A stretch of DNA of 64,000 nt from Maribacter dokdonensis DSW-8 (lineage in GTDB: Bacteria > Bacteroidota > Bacteroidia > Flavobacteriales > Flavobacteriaceae): NCBI RefSeq assembly GCF_001447995.1, contig NZ_LDPE01000007.1, positions 62,001 to 126,000 on the forward strand. Direction: 5' to 3'. The position numbers were made by a program, and so were the translations under genes. Of this stretch, positions 1 to 8,980 are shown piece after piece. The notes beneath the pieces are model-generated. The model ran no database searches. It saw only the letters and a program-made list of their open reading frames with translations, and had not been told where the DNA came from. The first letter of the stretch is position 1. Every line of letters starts with the position of its first letter.

Positions 1-44
1 AGGTGGGTATTTATAAACCTGAAAAAATTAAATTGGATGCTTAA
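1..44 (+). CDS. C-terminal tail of an upstream gene, probably 5-oxoprolinase subunit PxpB (partial)
   Basis: Reading frame 3 is open from the window edge and encodes VGIYKPEKIKLDA before a TAA stop at 42-44. The stop lies inside the next gene, whose ATG is at 37, so the two overlap by 8 bp and are translationally linked. In 5-oxoprolinase loci pxpB usually lies directly before pxpC, so this is probably the end of pxpB. The identification rests on position only; 13 residues are too few to recognise a family. Confidence 0.5.
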   Translation, partial: VGIYKPEKIKLDA

Positions 45-876
45 AGTTTTAAAAGCGGGTTTTTATACAACCATACAAGACTCAGGTAGATTTGGCTTAA
101 GGGATAAGGGTGTGCCAGTGTCTGGTATAATGGATGATATGTCTGTGTTTAAGATAAATTCTTTATTGGAGAATAAAGCATCTGCAGCAGTGTTGGAAAT
201 TACGATGACAGGACCAACCCTTATTTTTGAAGAAGATACCTATATGGTTATCGGTGGTGCAGAAATGTCCGCCACTCTTAATAATTTGCCCATAAAAAAT
301 TATAAAGTCTACCAGATAGCTGTAGGGGATATTCTATCCTTTGGAAAACTGGAAAAAGGTTTTAGGTCTTATTTGGGAGTAAAGGAAGGTTTTTCTGTTA
401 AAGAAGTTTTAGGTAGTAGATCGTTTTATAAGCCCCTTACAAAGTTCGCTAGATTAATAGATAATGACATTGTTCCTTTTAATGCCCAACAGTTGTTTGA
501 GCCAAAAATATCAGAGATAAAAGTTGATTGCTTTTTGGATGTTGATGTTTTAGAAGTCACTAAAGGACCCGAGTTTGATATTTTGAACGATAGACAATTG
601 GAAGAAATTTTTTCTAAAACCTTTACAGTGGCCCATGAGAACAATAGAATGGCTTATCAGTTAACAGAAACAATTACTCCACATGCTATATCCATGTTAA
701 CTTCTGCTACATTACCTGGTACGGTTCAGTTAACTCCTGCGGGTAAATTGATCGTGTTAATGAAAGATGGTCAAACAACGGGTGGTTATCCTAGAGTTAT
801 TCAGTTAACAGATAGATCTATTTGTATATTGGCACAAAAGAAAGGTGGAGATCGTATTAGTATTAAATTAGTTTAA
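37..876 (+). CDS. pxpC: 5-oxoprolinase subunit C / biotin-dependent carboxyltransferase-like protein (PxpC, KipA family)
   Basis: The 279-residue cytoplasmic protein matches the PxpC/KipA (allophanate hydrolase subunit 2-like) family. It begins with the family pattern LKAGFYTTIQDSGR and continues with GVPVSGIMDD (residues about 26-35), LEITMTGPTL (53-62) and a C-terminal GGYPRVIQLTD segment. PxpA, PxpB and PxpC together hydrolyse 5-oxoproline to glutamate using ATP, clearing a spontaneous glutamine breakdown product. The length is at the short end for the family but all conserved blocks are present. It overlaps the preceding gene by 8 bp. No pxpA follows in the window; it may lie upstream. 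A rho-independent terminator follows about 150 bp downstream. Confidence 0.85.
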   Translation: MLKVLKAGFYTTIQDSGRFGLRDKGVPVSGIMDDMSVFKINSLLENKASAAVLEITMTGPTLIFEEDTYMVIGGAEMSATLNNLPIKNYKVYQIAVGDILSFGKLEKGFRSYLGVKEGFSVKEVLGSRSFYKPLTKFARLIDNDIVPFNAQQLFEPKISEIKVDCFLDVDVLEVTKGPEFDILNDRQLEEIFSKTFTVAHENNRMAYQLTETITPHAISMLTSATLPGTVQLTPAGKLIVLMKDGQTTGGYPRVIQLTDRSICILAQKKGGDRISIKLV

Positions 877-1022
877 TTTAATACTTTTCATGCCTTTTTT
901 GTTAAGCAGGTATTTATTGAAGTATTTTTTATTACTATTGTAATATGAATTTATTGAAATCAATTTTTGAAGTAGTCATCGTCATTCCTAAACAGGGATG
1001 ATATAGCTTTTCATAATTTTAG

Positions 1023-1061
1023 AAAACCTGTATCAGATTTATTTGATGCAGGTTTTTTTTT
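1023..1061 (+). terminator. Rho-independent terminator after pxpC
   Basis: The arm AACCTGTATCA at 1025-1035 pairs with TGATGCAGGTT at 1045-1055, 11 bp with a single G-T wobble, and is followed directly by a run of T to 1061. It separates the 5-oxoprolinase locus from the ilv operon. Confidence 0.85.
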
Positions 1062-1214
1062 GTGGTTTACTATGAATATGGAACAGTTTTAAAGTATTGA
1101 ATATGATATATAATGATTGTTTAAATGCTTGATTATAAATTGTTTAAGTGGTTTTTTGTTAAAATGAATTTGTATTGACCATTATTGTTAAAAACTGAAA
1201 TTTTTATAAACTTT

Positions 1215-1222
1215 TATCTTTG
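1215..1222 (+). promoter_or_regulatory. Putative Bacteroidota -7 promoter element for the ilv operon
   Basis: TATCTTTG matches the known Flavobacterium/Bacteroides -7 consensus TAnnTTTG and lies 46 bp upstream of the ilvD ATG. A good -33 TTG at the usual 17-23 bp spacing is missing (only CTG at 1195-1197), so the call is tentative. Confidence 0.4.
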
Positions 1223-1268
1223 GTTTAACGGTATTAGAAAATCAAGATAAGCATACGAGATTTATATT

Positions 1269-2945
1269 ATGGAATTAAATAAATACAGTAAAAACGTTAC
1301 TCAAGATCCAACACAACCAGCAGCACAAGCAATGCTATATGCAATAGGTTTTAAAGATGAGGATTTTAATAAGCCATTAGTTGGTATTGCAAGTACAGGT
1401 TATGAAGGTAACCCTTGTAATATGCACTTAAATGATTTGGCAAAGTTGGTTAAAGAGGGAGTTAACTCTAAAGAAACTGTAGGTTTAATTTTTAATACTA
1501 TTGGTGTTAGTGATGGTATTTCTATGGGTACACCAGGAATGCGTTTTTCATTACCGTCAAGGGATATTATCGCAGATTCTATGGAAACCGTTGTACAAGG
1601 CATGTCTTATGATGCATTGGTAACGGTTGTAGGTTGTGATAAGAACATGCCAGGTGCATTAATGGCAATGTTACGTTTAAACCGTCCTGCAATTTTAGTG
1701 TATGGGGGTACAATAGCATCTGGATGTCATGAGGATAGAAAGTTGGATATCGTTTCTGCGTTCGAGGCATGGGGAGAGAAAGTAGCTGGTACCATGGACG
1801 AGAAAAATTATAAATCCATCATTAAAAAATCCATACCGGGAGCTGGTGCTTGTGGTGGTATGTATACGGCAAATACAATGGCTTCCGCTATAGAAGCGCT
1901 AGGAATGTCTATGCCATATAATTCTTCTAACCCTGCAATCAGCAACAATAAAGAAGAAGAGTGTATTGCGGCAGGAAAACAAATGCGAATTCTCATTGAA
2001 AAAGATATTAAACCTCTGGATATTGTTACCCGTAAGTCATTGGAGAATGCTATACGTCTAGTAACCATAATGGGAGGTTCTACCAATGCAGTTTTACATT
2101 TCTTGGCTATTGCAAGAGCTGCAGACATAGATTTTACGCTAAAAGATTTTCAGCATATTAGTGATACTACACCATTTATTGCAGATTTAAAACCTAGTGG
2201 TAAGTATTTAATGGAAGATGTTCATAGAATAGGTGGTATACCAGCTGTATTAAAGTACTTATTGAAAAATGGTCTTTTACATGGAGATTGTTTAACGGTA
2301 ACAGGAATGACTTTAGCGGAAAATTTAGAAAGTGTTCCAGATTTGGAAGAAGGTCAGGATGTTATTATGCCTTTAGATAAACCAATTAAAGCAACAGGGC
2401 ATTTAAGAATGTTATATGGTAATTTGGCAGAGAATGGTTCTGTAGCAAAAATTACAGGAAAAGAAGGTTTGTTGTTTAAAGGAACTGCAAAAGTATTTAA
2501 TAGTGAGTATGATGCCAATGATGCTATACGCGGAGGTAAAGTGGAAAAAGGGAATGTAGTCGTCATTAGATATGAAGGTCCTAAAGGAGGTCCAGGAATG
2601 CCTGAAATGTTAAAACCTACAGCAGCCATTATGGGTGCAGGCTTAGGTAAAGATGTGGCCTTAATTACAGACGGTCGTTTCTCAGGAGGTACACACGGTT
2701 TTGTAGTAGGGCATATTTCGCCAGAAGCACAAGAAGGTGGTACTATTGCCTTAGTTAAGGATGGAGATACAATTACGATAGACGCAGAAACAAATTCTAT
2801 TAATTTAGAAGTGTCGGCTGAGGAATTGGCAAAGCGTAAAGAAGCATGGGTAGAGCCAGCTTTAAAGTTTAAAAAAGGAGTATTATACAAATATGCTCGT
2901 TCCGTATCCTCTGCTGCACAAGGTTGTGTAACCGATGAGTTTTAA
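1269..2945 (+). CDS. ilvD: Dihydroxy-acid dehydratase
   Basis: IlvD dehydrates 2,3-dihydroxy-isovalerate and 2,3-dihydroxy-3-methylvalerate to the 2-oxoacid precursors of valine and isoleucine. The 558-residue length is normal. The three iron-sulfur cluster cysteines of the family are visible at C50 (EGNPCNMH), C123 ([10 protein letters not shown]) and C195 ([17 protein letters not shown]). The C-terminal active-site block [19 protein letters not shown] is intact. It is the first gene of the ilv operon, with 94 bp to ilvB. The ATG at 1269 gives the family N-terminus [20 protein letters not shown]. The cluster should make the enzyme oxygen-sensitive or resistant according to cluster type, which the sequence does not settle. 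Confidence 0.97.
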   Translation: MELNKYSKNVTQDPTQPAAQAMLYAIGFKDEDFNKPLVGIASTGYEGNPCNMHLNDLAKLVKEGVNSKETVGLIFNTIGVSDGISMGTPGMRFSLPSRDIIADSMETVVQGMSYDALVTVVGCDKNMPGALMAMLRLNRPAILVYGGTIASGCHEDRKLDIVSAFEAWGEKVAGTMDEKNYKSIIKKSIPGAGACGGMYTANTMASAIEALGMSMPYNSSNPAISNNKEEECIAAGKQMRILIEKDIKPLDIVTRKSLENAIRLVTIMGGSTNAVLHFLAIARAADIDFTLKDFQHISDTTPFIADLKPSGKYLMEDVHRIGGIPAVLKYLLKNGLLHGDCLTVTGMTLAENLESVPDLEEGQDVIMPLDKPIKATGHLRMLYGNLAENGSVAKITGKEGLLFKGTAKVFNSEYDANDAIRGGKVEKGNVVVIRYEGPKGGPGMPEMLKPTAAIMGAGLGKDVALITDGRFSGGTHGFVVGHISPEAQEGGTIALVKDGDTITIDAETNSINLEVSAEELAKRKEAWVEPALKFKKGVLYKYARSVSSAAQGCVTDEF

Positions 2946-3039
2946 AAAAAATATTGGCTAGAATTTAATGAGTTCTAGTAAGTACGTAATATCGGGTAAT
3001 TGTGGCTGTAATGCGCATACTTGAATTTGATTATTAATT

Positions 3040-4773
3040 ATGGAAACAGTAAAAGAGAAGAAAAAAGGTACAGGTTCCAAGAATACCATTAGAGTTTCTG
3101 GGGCAGAGGCAATAATCCATTGTTTATTAGCAGAAGGTGTTGAAACAATGTATGGTTACCCTGGTGGGGCTATTATGCCCGTCTATGATGAGTTATATAA
3201 ATTTCAAGATAAGCTCGATCATATTTTAACAAGACATGAGCAAGGTGCTACACACGCTGCTCAAGGTTATGCTCGTGTTTCCGGTAAAGTAGGTGTTGCT
3301 ATTGCCACCTCTGGTCCTGGAGCAACTAATTTGGTTACCGGTCTTGCAGATGCGCAGATAGATTCTACACCAATGGTATGTATCACTGGTCAGGTAACAA
3401 GACATTTATTGGGTACCGATGCTTTTCAAGAAACTGATATTATAGGTATTTCTACCCCTGTAACTAAATGGAACTATCAGGTGACCGAAGCTTCTGAAAT
3501 TCCAGAAGTTATGGCTAAGGCTTTTTATATTGCCAAATCTGGCAGACCCGGTCCGGTTTTAGTAGATATTACAAAAAATGCTCAAATAGATGAGCTGGAC
3601 TTCTCCTATGAGAAATGTGTTGGAGTAAGAAGTTATAAGCCAGTACCTAAGCCAAAAATGAGTGCAATTGAGGCAGCGGCAGAATTAATAAACAATGCTA
3701 AAAAACCATTTATAGTATGGGGGCAAGGTGTTATTCTTGGTAAAGCGGAAAACGAGTTGAAAACCTTGGTTGAGAAAACAGGGATTCCTGCCGCTTGGAC
3801 CATTATGGGTGCCTCTGCATTAGATACTGCACATCCATTAAATGTGGGTATGGTTGGTATGCACGGTAATTATGGACCTAATTTACTGACCAATGAGTGC
3901 GATTTGTTAATTGCCATTGGTATGCGTTTTGACGATCGTGTAACGGGTAGATTAGAAGATTACGCCAAACAAGCAAAAGTTATTCACTTTGAAATTGATC
4001 CTGCAGAGGTAAACAAAAATGTACATGCAGATGTTGCAGTGTTGGGTAACTCAAAAGAGACTTTAGGCTTGATTTTGCCATTGCTTAATGAAAATAAGCA
4101 TGAGGCTTGGCATAATATGTTTAAGGAGAAATACAAAATTGAGTTCGATACCATTATAAAAAATGACATTCATCCTACCAAAGAAGGGTTGACTATGGGT
4201 GAAGTTATAGAGGAAATTAATTTAGCTTCAAATAATAAGGCGGTGATAGTATCAGACGTAGGTCAGCATCAAATGATTGCGTGTAGATATGCTAAGTTTT
4301 CACAGTCTAAAAGTAATATTACTTCTGGTGGATTAGGTACCATGGGCTTTGCTTTACCGGCTGCAATTGGAGCTAAAATGGGTGCTATGGATAGGGAAGT
4401 AGTAGCTATTATTGGTGATGGTGGTTATCAAATGACCATTCAAGAATTAGGTGTTATATTTCAGCATAACCTTCCAGTTAAGATTGTAGTGCTTAATAAT
4501 GAGCACTTAGGTATGGTACGTCAATGGCAAGAGTTATTTTTTGATAAGAGATATGCATCTACCGTAATGGTAAATCCAGATTTCGTTAAAATAGCCGAAG
4601 GATATAGTATTGAGGCAAAGCGCATATCTGAACGTATAGATTTAAAATCTACGATACAGGAAATGATGGCTTCGGATAAACCATACTTTTTAGAGGTAAA
4701 GGTAGAGCAAGAAGATAATGTTTTTCCAATGATTCCTTCTGGAGCTTCTGTGTCTGAAGTGCGTTTAAAGTAA
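3040..4773 (+). CDS. ilvB: Acetolactate synthase (acetohydroxyacid synthase) large catalytic subunit
   Basis: This is the ThDP/FAD enzyme that condenses pyruvate with pyruvate or 2-oxobutyrate. The 577 residues follow the three-domain AHAS plan: an N-terminal PYR domain with GYPGGAIMPVYDEL and the catalytic glutamate E67 in RHEQGATHAAQGYAR; a central FAD-binding domain; and a C-terminal PP domain with the ThDP/Mg motif GDGGYQM near residue 457 ending in VLNNEHLGMVRQWQ. The N-terminal extension METVKEKKKGTGSKN is short and charged. The regulatory subunit ilvN is encoded downstream but is separated from it by a methyltransferase gene, which is unusual. Confidence 0.97.
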   Translation: METVKEKKKGTGSKNTIRVSGAEAIIHCLLAEGVETMYGYPGGAIMPVYDELYKFQDKLDHILTRHEQGATHAAQGYARVSGKVGVAIATSGPGATNLVTGLADAQIDSTPMVCITGQVTRHLLGTDAFQETDIIGISTPVTKWNYQVTEASEIPEVMAKAFYIAKSGRPGPVLVDITKNAQIDELDFSYEKCVGVRSYKPVPKPKMSAIEAAAELINNAKKPFIVWGQGVILGKAENELKTLVEKTGIPAAWTIMGASALDTAHPLNVGMVGMHGNYGPNLLTNECDLLIAIGMRFDDRVTGRLEDYAKQAKVIHFEIDPAEVNKNVHADVAVLGNSKETLGLILPLLNENKHEAWHNMFKEKYKIEFDTIIKNDIHPTKEGLTMGEVIEEINLASNNKAVIVSDVGQHQMIACRYAKFSQSKSNITSGGLGTMGFALPAAIGAKMGAMDREVVAIIGDGGYQMTIQELGVIFQHNLPVKIVVLNNEHLGMVRQWQELFFDKRYASTVMVNPDFVKIAEGYSIEAKRISERIDLKSTIQEMMASDKPYFLEVKVEQEDNVFPMIPSGASVSEVRLK

Positions 4774-4794
4774 ATTAGAACAATCAATAACCTC

Positions 4795-5373
4795 ATGAAC
4801 GATAGCATCATACTTGATATTCCAAAAGTACATAGCTCTATTGTGCGTAAATCTGAAGAAATTGGATTTACAATGCCTTCTGATCTATATATAGGAAGTT
4901 TTCTTAAGACCTTGATTGCTTCAAAACCTAATGGTAGATTTTTAGAAATAGGAACTGGTATTGGGTTAAGCCTTTCTTGGATGATTGACGGTATGGATAC
5001 TGATTCTTTTTTGATTTCTATAGATAATGATCAACAGTTGACAACCATTGCCGAAAATTACTTTGGTGATGACCAGAGAGTTGAACTTATTTGTGAAAAT
5101 GGGACAGAGTGGATAAAAGGTTACACCGGTGAAAAATTCGATTTAATTTTTGCCGATGCCTGGCCAGGAAAGTATAGTGAGATAGATGAGGTTCTGGATT
5201 TGATCAAGGTTGGCGGGTTTTATATCGTGGATGATATGACCAAACAACCTAACTGGCCAGAAGGGCATGAGGAGAATGTAAAGTCATTGGTTGCGTATTT
5301 GGAGAAACGCGAAGACTTGACATTGACCAAATTAAATTGGTCAACAGGTGTAATAATGGCTGTAAAAAATTAG
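4795..5373 (+). CDS. Class I SAM-dependent O-methyltransferase
   Basis: The 192-residue protein has a Rossmann-type SAM-binding fold: motif I FLEIGTGIGLSLSW (about 44-57), an acidic strand end (SIDND), and the post-motif DLIFADAWPGKYSEIDEVL with hydrophobic strand GGFYIVDDM. This is the pattern of the methyltransferase family 3/24 (catechol O-methyltransferase-like) proteins. The substrate is not predictable. It lies between ilvB (21 bp after its stop) and ilvN (60 bp before it), on the same strand, so it is almost certainly cotranscribed with the AHAS subunits. No role in isoleucine/valine synthesis is known for such an enzyme; whether it acts on a pathway intermediate or is simply a passenger is open. 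Confidence 0.8.
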   Translation: MNDSIILDIPKVHSSIVRKSEEIGFTMPSDLYIGSFLKTLIASKPNGRFLEIGTGIGLSLSWMIDGMDTDSFLISIDNDQQLTTIAENYFGDDQRVELICENGTEWIKGYTGEKFDLIFADAWPGKYSEIDEVLDLIKVGGFYIVDDMTKQPNWPEGHEENVKSLVAYLEKREDLTLTKLNWSTGVIMAVKN

Positions 5374-5402
5374 TAAAGATTAATAATAACAATACCATAA
5401 AA

Positions 5403-5420
5403 TCCTTTTTTAAGGAGTAG
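5403..5420 (+). promoter_or_regulatory. Small hairpin covering a Shine-Dalgarno sequence before ilvN
   Basis: TCCTT at 5403-5407 can pair with AAGGA at 5412-5416 across a four-T loop, sequestering the only strong AAGGAG motif seen in this operon. The motif lies 7 bp before an ATG at 5424 that opens a six-codon ORF (MKAYGK, stop 5442-5444) overlapping the ilvN ATG at 5434. This could couple or restrict ilvN translation; it is an inference from a short stem. Confidence 0.3.
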
Positions 5421-5433
5421 GTAATGAAAGCTT

Positions 5434-5955
5434 ATGGAAAATAAATGGTTTACAATCTCAGTATACTCAGAGAATAACGTTGGGTTGTTAAATAGAATAT
5501 CGGGTATATTCTTAAAGAGACATATTAATATTGAGAGCTTAAATGTATCTAAATCGGAAATTGACGATGTTTCTAAATTTACTATTGTAGCACATACAAC
5601 AGAAAAATGGGTTCACAATATTGTTGGACAGATCGAAAAACAAATCGAAGTTATTAAGGCGTATTATCATACGGATGACGAGACTATTTATCAGGAGTCT
5701 GCATTGTTCAAAATAGCATCGGGACTGTTGTTTGACGAGCGTCAAATTCAAAATATTATTAAGGATAATAATGCACAGATTGTCACGGTTTCAAGAGATT
5801 TCTTTGTCATTGCAAAAAGCGGGAGAAGAAATGAAATTGATCAAATGCATGACCAACTAAAACCATATGGCATTATGCAATTTGTACGCTCTGGGCGTAT
5901 TTCAGTGACAAAAGATGAAATGAAGATTTCCGCTTTGCTAAAAGAGTTTAAATAA
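5434..5955 (+). CDS. ilvN: Acetolactate synthase small regulatory subunit
   Basis: The 173-residue protein opens with an ACT domain (WFTISVYSENNVGLLNRISGIFLKRHINIESLNV, residues about 5-39), which in this family binds valine and controls the large subunit. A second ACT-like C-terminal domain includes QIVTVSRDFFVIAKSGRRNEIDQM. The length is typical of bacterial IlvN/IlvH. It lies 37 bp upstream of ilvC. The AHAS holoenzyme should be formed with the product of ilvB at 3040-4773. Possible translational control is noted at 5403-5444. Confidence 0.95.
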   Translation: MENKWFTISVYSENNVGLLNRISGIFLKRHINIESLNVSKSEIDDVSKFTIVAHTTEKWVHNIVGQIEKQIEVIKAYYHTDDETIYQESALFKIASGLLFDERQIQNIIKDNNAQIVTVSRDFFVIAKSGRRNEIDQMHDQLKPYGIMQFVRSGRISVTKDEMKISALLKEFK

Positions 5956-5992
5956 AAGAATTATAACATAAATCAAATAAAGTAAATATAAA

Positions 5993-7468
5993 ATGGCCAA
6001 TTATTTTAATACGCTATCATTAAGAGATCAGTTAACGCAACTTGGAAAATGTCGCTTCATGGATTCGTCTGAGTTCGCTGATGGTGTAAATGCTTTAAAA
6101 GGCAAAAAAATTGTTATCGTAGGTTGTGGTGCTCAGGGGCTTAACCAAGGGTTGAACATGAGAGATTCTGGTTTGGATATTGCTTATACACTACGTGATG
6201 CTGCAATAAAAGAGAAAAGACAATCTTTTATCAATGCAACTGAGAACGGTTTTACGGTAGGTACATATGAAGAATTGATTCCTACTGCTGACGTCGTTAT
6301 AAACCTTACACCAGATAAGCAGCATACAGCTGTAGTAGGTGCGGTTATGCCATTAATGAAAAAAGGAGCTACCCTTTCTTATTCTCATGGTTTCAATATC
6401 GTGGAAGAAGGTACTCAAGTTCGTAAAGATTTAACCGTAATCATGGTAGCGCCAAAAAGTCCTGGTTCTGAAGTAAGGGAAGAGTATAAGAGAGGATTCG
6501 GTGTACCAACATTAATTGCGGTTCATCCAGAAAATGATCCGGAAGGTAAAGGTTTGGCACAGGCAAAAGCTTATGCTGCGGGTACTGGTGGACATAGAGC
6601 CGGTGTTCTGGAGTCTTCTTTTGTTGCTGAGGTAAAATCAGATTTAATGGGTGAGCAAACTATTCTTTGTGGTCTGCTACAAACTGGTTCTATACTTTGT
6701 TTTGATAAAATGGTTGAGAAAGGTATTGATGCCGGTTATGCATCTAAATTGATACAATTCGGTTGGGAAACTATTACCGAAGGTATGAAGTACGGCGGTA
6801 TTACCCATATGATGGACCGTCTTTCAAATCCTGCTAAGATTAAGGCTTTTGAACTTTCAGAAGAATTGAAGGATATTATGCGTCCATTGTTCCAAAAACA
6901 TATGGATGATATTATGACCGGTCATTTCTCTAAAACTATGATGGAAGACTGGGCAAATGATGATAAGAATTTATTGACTTGGAGAGCTGCAACTGGTGAA
7001 ACTGCTTTTGAAAAAACTCCTGCAGGTAGTCAAGAGATTACAGAACAAGAATTTTATGATAACGGTGTACTAATGGTTGCTATGGTAAGAGCAGGTGTAG
7101 AGCTGGCTTTTGAGGCAATGACAGAGTCTGGTATTATTGCTGAGTCTGCTTATTATGAGTCTTTACATGAAACGCCATTAATTGCAAATACTATTGCACG
7201 TAAGAAATTGTTCGAGATGAACCGTGTTATTTCAGATACTGCAGAATATGGTTGTTACTTGTTCGATCATGCTTGTAAGCCATTGTTGACTGACTTTATG
7301 AAGAATATAGATACTGATGTTATCGGTAAAAATTTCTCTGCGGATATAGATAATGATGTAGATAACGCCCAATTGATTGCAGTGAACAAAGCATTGCGTG
7401 AGCATCCGGTAGAAATAGTTGGAGCACGTTTGCGTGAGTCTATGACAGCAATGAAGCCTATAGTTTAG
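5993..7468 (+). CDS. ilvC: Ketol-acid reductoisomerase, class II (long form)
   Basis: IlvC isomerises and reduces acetolactate or acetohydroxybutyrate using NADPH. At 491 residues this is the long class II form. It begins [20 protein letters not shown] and has the nucleotide-binding motif [13 protein letters not shown] (41-53). The NADPH phosphate-recognition residues R68, R76 and S78 ([12 protein letters not shown]) sit at the same positions as in the E. coli enzyme, so NADPH dependence is expected. The repeated C-terminal knotted helical domains are present. From memory the sequence looks strikingly close to the enterobacterial enzyme throughout, which would suit an ancient transfer or strong conservation. 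Confidence 0.97.
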   Translation: MANYFNTLSLRDQLTQLGKCRFMDSSEFADGVNALKGKKIVIVGCGAQGLNQGLNMRDSGLDIAYTLRDAAIKEKRQSFINATENGFTVGTYEELIPTADVVINLTPDKQHTAVVGAVMPLMKKGATLSYSHGFNIVEEGTQVRKDLTVIMVAPKSPGSEVREEYKRGFGVPTLIAVHPENDPEGKGLAQAKAYAAGTGGHRAGVLESSFVAEVKSDLMGEQTILCGLLQTGSILCFDKMVEKGIDAGYASKLIQFGWETITEGMKYGGITHMMDRLSNPAKIKAFELSEELKDIMRPLFQKHMDDIMTGHFSKTMMEDWANDDKNLLTWRAATGETAFEKTPAGSQEITEQEFYDNGVLMVAMVRAGVELAFEAMTESGIIAESAYYESLHETPLIANTIARKKLFEMNRVISDTAEYGCYLFDHACKPLLTDFMKNIDTDVIGKNFSADIDNDVDNAQLIAVNKALREHPVEIVGARLRESMTAMKPIV

Positions 7469-7495
7469 GTATCAATAACTTAAGGTAATCTTACT

Positions 7496-7575
7496 GATTG
7501 TCCGGTTGGGTATGTTCAAATCTGCAAGCACTTTTGCTCTTGCAGATTTAATGGGCACTACTTAAGCGGACAATT
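7496..7575. repeat. Nested inverted repeats between ilvC and ilvA
   Basis: An outer pair ATTGTCCG (7497-7504) / CGGACAAT (7567-7574) encloses a perfect 11-bp inner pair AAATCTGCAAG (7518-7528) / CTTGCAGATTT (7539-7549) with a 10-nt loop. In RNA this would form a long hairpin with an internal loop. No T-run follows, so it is not an ordinary intrinsic terminator. It may be a processing or stability element that sets ilvA apart from ilvDBNC, or a palindromic repeat found elsewhere in the genome. Confidence 0.75.
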
Positions 7576-7622
7576 TCGGTTTTATGCATTAATGATAAAT
7601 TATTAATAGCAAAGAAAAAAAT

Positions 7623-8888
7623 ATGAAAGGGAACAAACCGGAGTATTTTCCAGTTTTAGAAGATGTTTTACAAGCGGCACAGATTATTTCTGAAATTTCA
7701 GAAATTACACCGTTAACAGATAGTATTAGATTGTCTAAAGAGTTTAATTGTCAAATTCGTTTAAAACGAGAAGATCTACAAAGGGTAAGGTCGTATAAAA
7801 TTAGAGGAGCTTTTAATAAAATTAGTTCGTTAACAGAGGAAGAAAGGGGTAAAGGGGTTATATGTGCCAGTGCTGGCAATCATGCCCAAGGTGTAGCTTT
7901 TGCTTGTTGTCATTTAAAGATCAAGGGTACCATTTACATGCCATCGGTTACACCCAAACAAAAGGTGGAACAAACCAAACTTTTTGGTGGTGAATGGGTA
8001 GAAATAGTGTTGCAAGGTGATACGTTTGACGATTCATCATTGGCAGCTAAAATACATGGTGATCAAACCGGTAAAATATTTGTCCATCCTTTTGATGACC
8101 CTAAGATTATTGAAGGTCAGGCTACTGTTGGTTTAGAACTTATAGAGCAGGCAAAAAAGCCAATTGATTACCTGTTCGTATGTATAGGTGGTGGTGGATT
8201 GGCATCTGGTCTTATTAGTGTATTTAGTCAACTATCTCCTAATACCAAAATTATAGGGGTAGAACCCAAAGGGGCTCCTTCTATGAAATCGGCAATCGAT
8301 TCTGGTGCAGTGATTACCGTAGATAATATTGATAAATTTATTGATGGGGCTGCTGTTAAAAGGGTTGGTGACCTCACATTTCCTATCTGTAATTATTATT
8401 TGGATGATATGATTACGGTTGATGAAGGTAAAGTTTGTCAGACTATTTTAGATCTGTATAATAGAGATGCTATTGTAGTAGAGCCTGCGGGGGCATTATC
8501 TATTGCCGCGTTGGTAAAATACAAAGAAGAAATAGTTGGCAAGAATGTGGTTTGCATTATTGGGGGTAGTAATAATGATATTACGAGAACAGCGGAGATT
8601 AAGGAGAGAGCCTTATTATATGCCAAGTTGAAGCATTATTTTATTATTAGATTTCCTCAAAGACCGGGAGCTTTAAAAGAATTTGTGGTAGATATTTTAG
8701 GGGAAACTGATGATATTACCCATTTTGAATACTCTAAAAAATCCAGCAGGGAGAATGCACCGGCAGTCGTAGGTATAGAATTAAAGCACCCAGATGATTT
8801 ACAACCATTGATCGAGCGTATGAAAAATAACAATTTCTATGGCGATTATATAAATGATAAACCGGATTTGTTTGAGTATTTGGTTTAA
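7623..8888 (+). CDS. ilvA: Threonine ammonia-lyase (threonine deaminase), biosynthetic type
   Basis: IlvA is a PLP enzyme converting threonine to 2-oxobutyrate, the entry step to isoleucine. The 421-residue chain has the PLP lysine K59 in SYKIRGAFNK and the phosphate-binding glycine loop CIGGGGLASG near residue 188. A C-terminal ACT-like regulatory region starts near residue 335 (HYFIIRFPQRPGALKEFVVDIL), a single module rather than the two of the 514-residue E. coli enzyme. Isoleucine feedback is likely but not shown. It follows ilvC after 154 bp containing nested inverted repeats and ends the ilv operon. Confidence 0.95.
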   Translation: MKGNKPEYFPVLEDVLQAAQIISEISEITPLTDSIRLSKEFNCQIRLKREDLQRVRSYKIRGAFNKISSLTEEERGKGVICASAGNHAQGVAFACCHLKIKGTIYMPSVTPKQKVEQTKLFGGEWVEIVLQGDTFDDSSLAAKIHGDQTGKIFVHPFDDPKIIEGQATVGLELIEQAKKPIDYLFVCIGGGGLASGLISVFSQLSPNTKIIGVEPKGAPSMKSAIDSGAVITVDNIDKFIDGAAVKRVGDLTFPICNYYLDDMITVDEGKVCQTILDLYNRDAIVVEPAGALSIAALVKYKEEIVGKNVVCIIGGSNNDITRTAEIKERALLYAKLKHYFIIRFPQRPGALKEFVVDILGETDDITHFEYSKKSSRENAPAVVGIELKHPDDLQPLIERMKNNNFYGDYINDKPDLFEYLV

Positions 8889-8920
8889 ACTACTTTTAAT
8901 ATGTTAGATTCGGTTTTCTG

Positions 8921-8928
8921 TAATTTTG
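8921..8928 (+). promoter_or_regulatory. Putative -7 promoter element for gapN
   Basis: TAATTTTG matches the TAnnTTTG consensus 52 bp before the gapN ATG, in the 92-bp gap after ilvA. No clear TTG is seen at the expected -33 distance. Confidence 0.35.
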
Positions 8929-8980
8929 GAGTGCCGTTTTATAATACATTTATCAATCATAGTGCAAAATATAAAAAGAA

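Larger units (their letters stand above)
877..1268. other. 392-bp intergenic region between pxpC and ilvD
   Basis: This gene-free stretch holds a short imperfect hairpin at 982-1001 (TCATTCC/GGGATGA), a rho-independent terminator at 1023-1061, and a TAnnTTTG-type promoter element at 1215-1222 before ilvD. Only tiny ORFs are seen (for example nine codons from an ATG near 1102). None is rich in Ile, Val or Leu codons, so I see no attenuator leader peptide. Confidence 0.6.

Noticed and set aside
877..1268. Attenuator leader peptide or T-box before ilvD
   Set aside because: No Ile/Val/Leu-rich short ORF with a following terminator hairpin near ilvD; the terminator at 1023-1061 is better read as the end of the pxp transcript. 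No T-box-like conserved loop was recognised.
2354..2890. A 178-codon open frame antisense to ilvD
   Set aside because: It lies wholly inside ilvD on the opposite strand, is rich in Pro and Ser as expected for a complementary frame, and has no recognisable domain.
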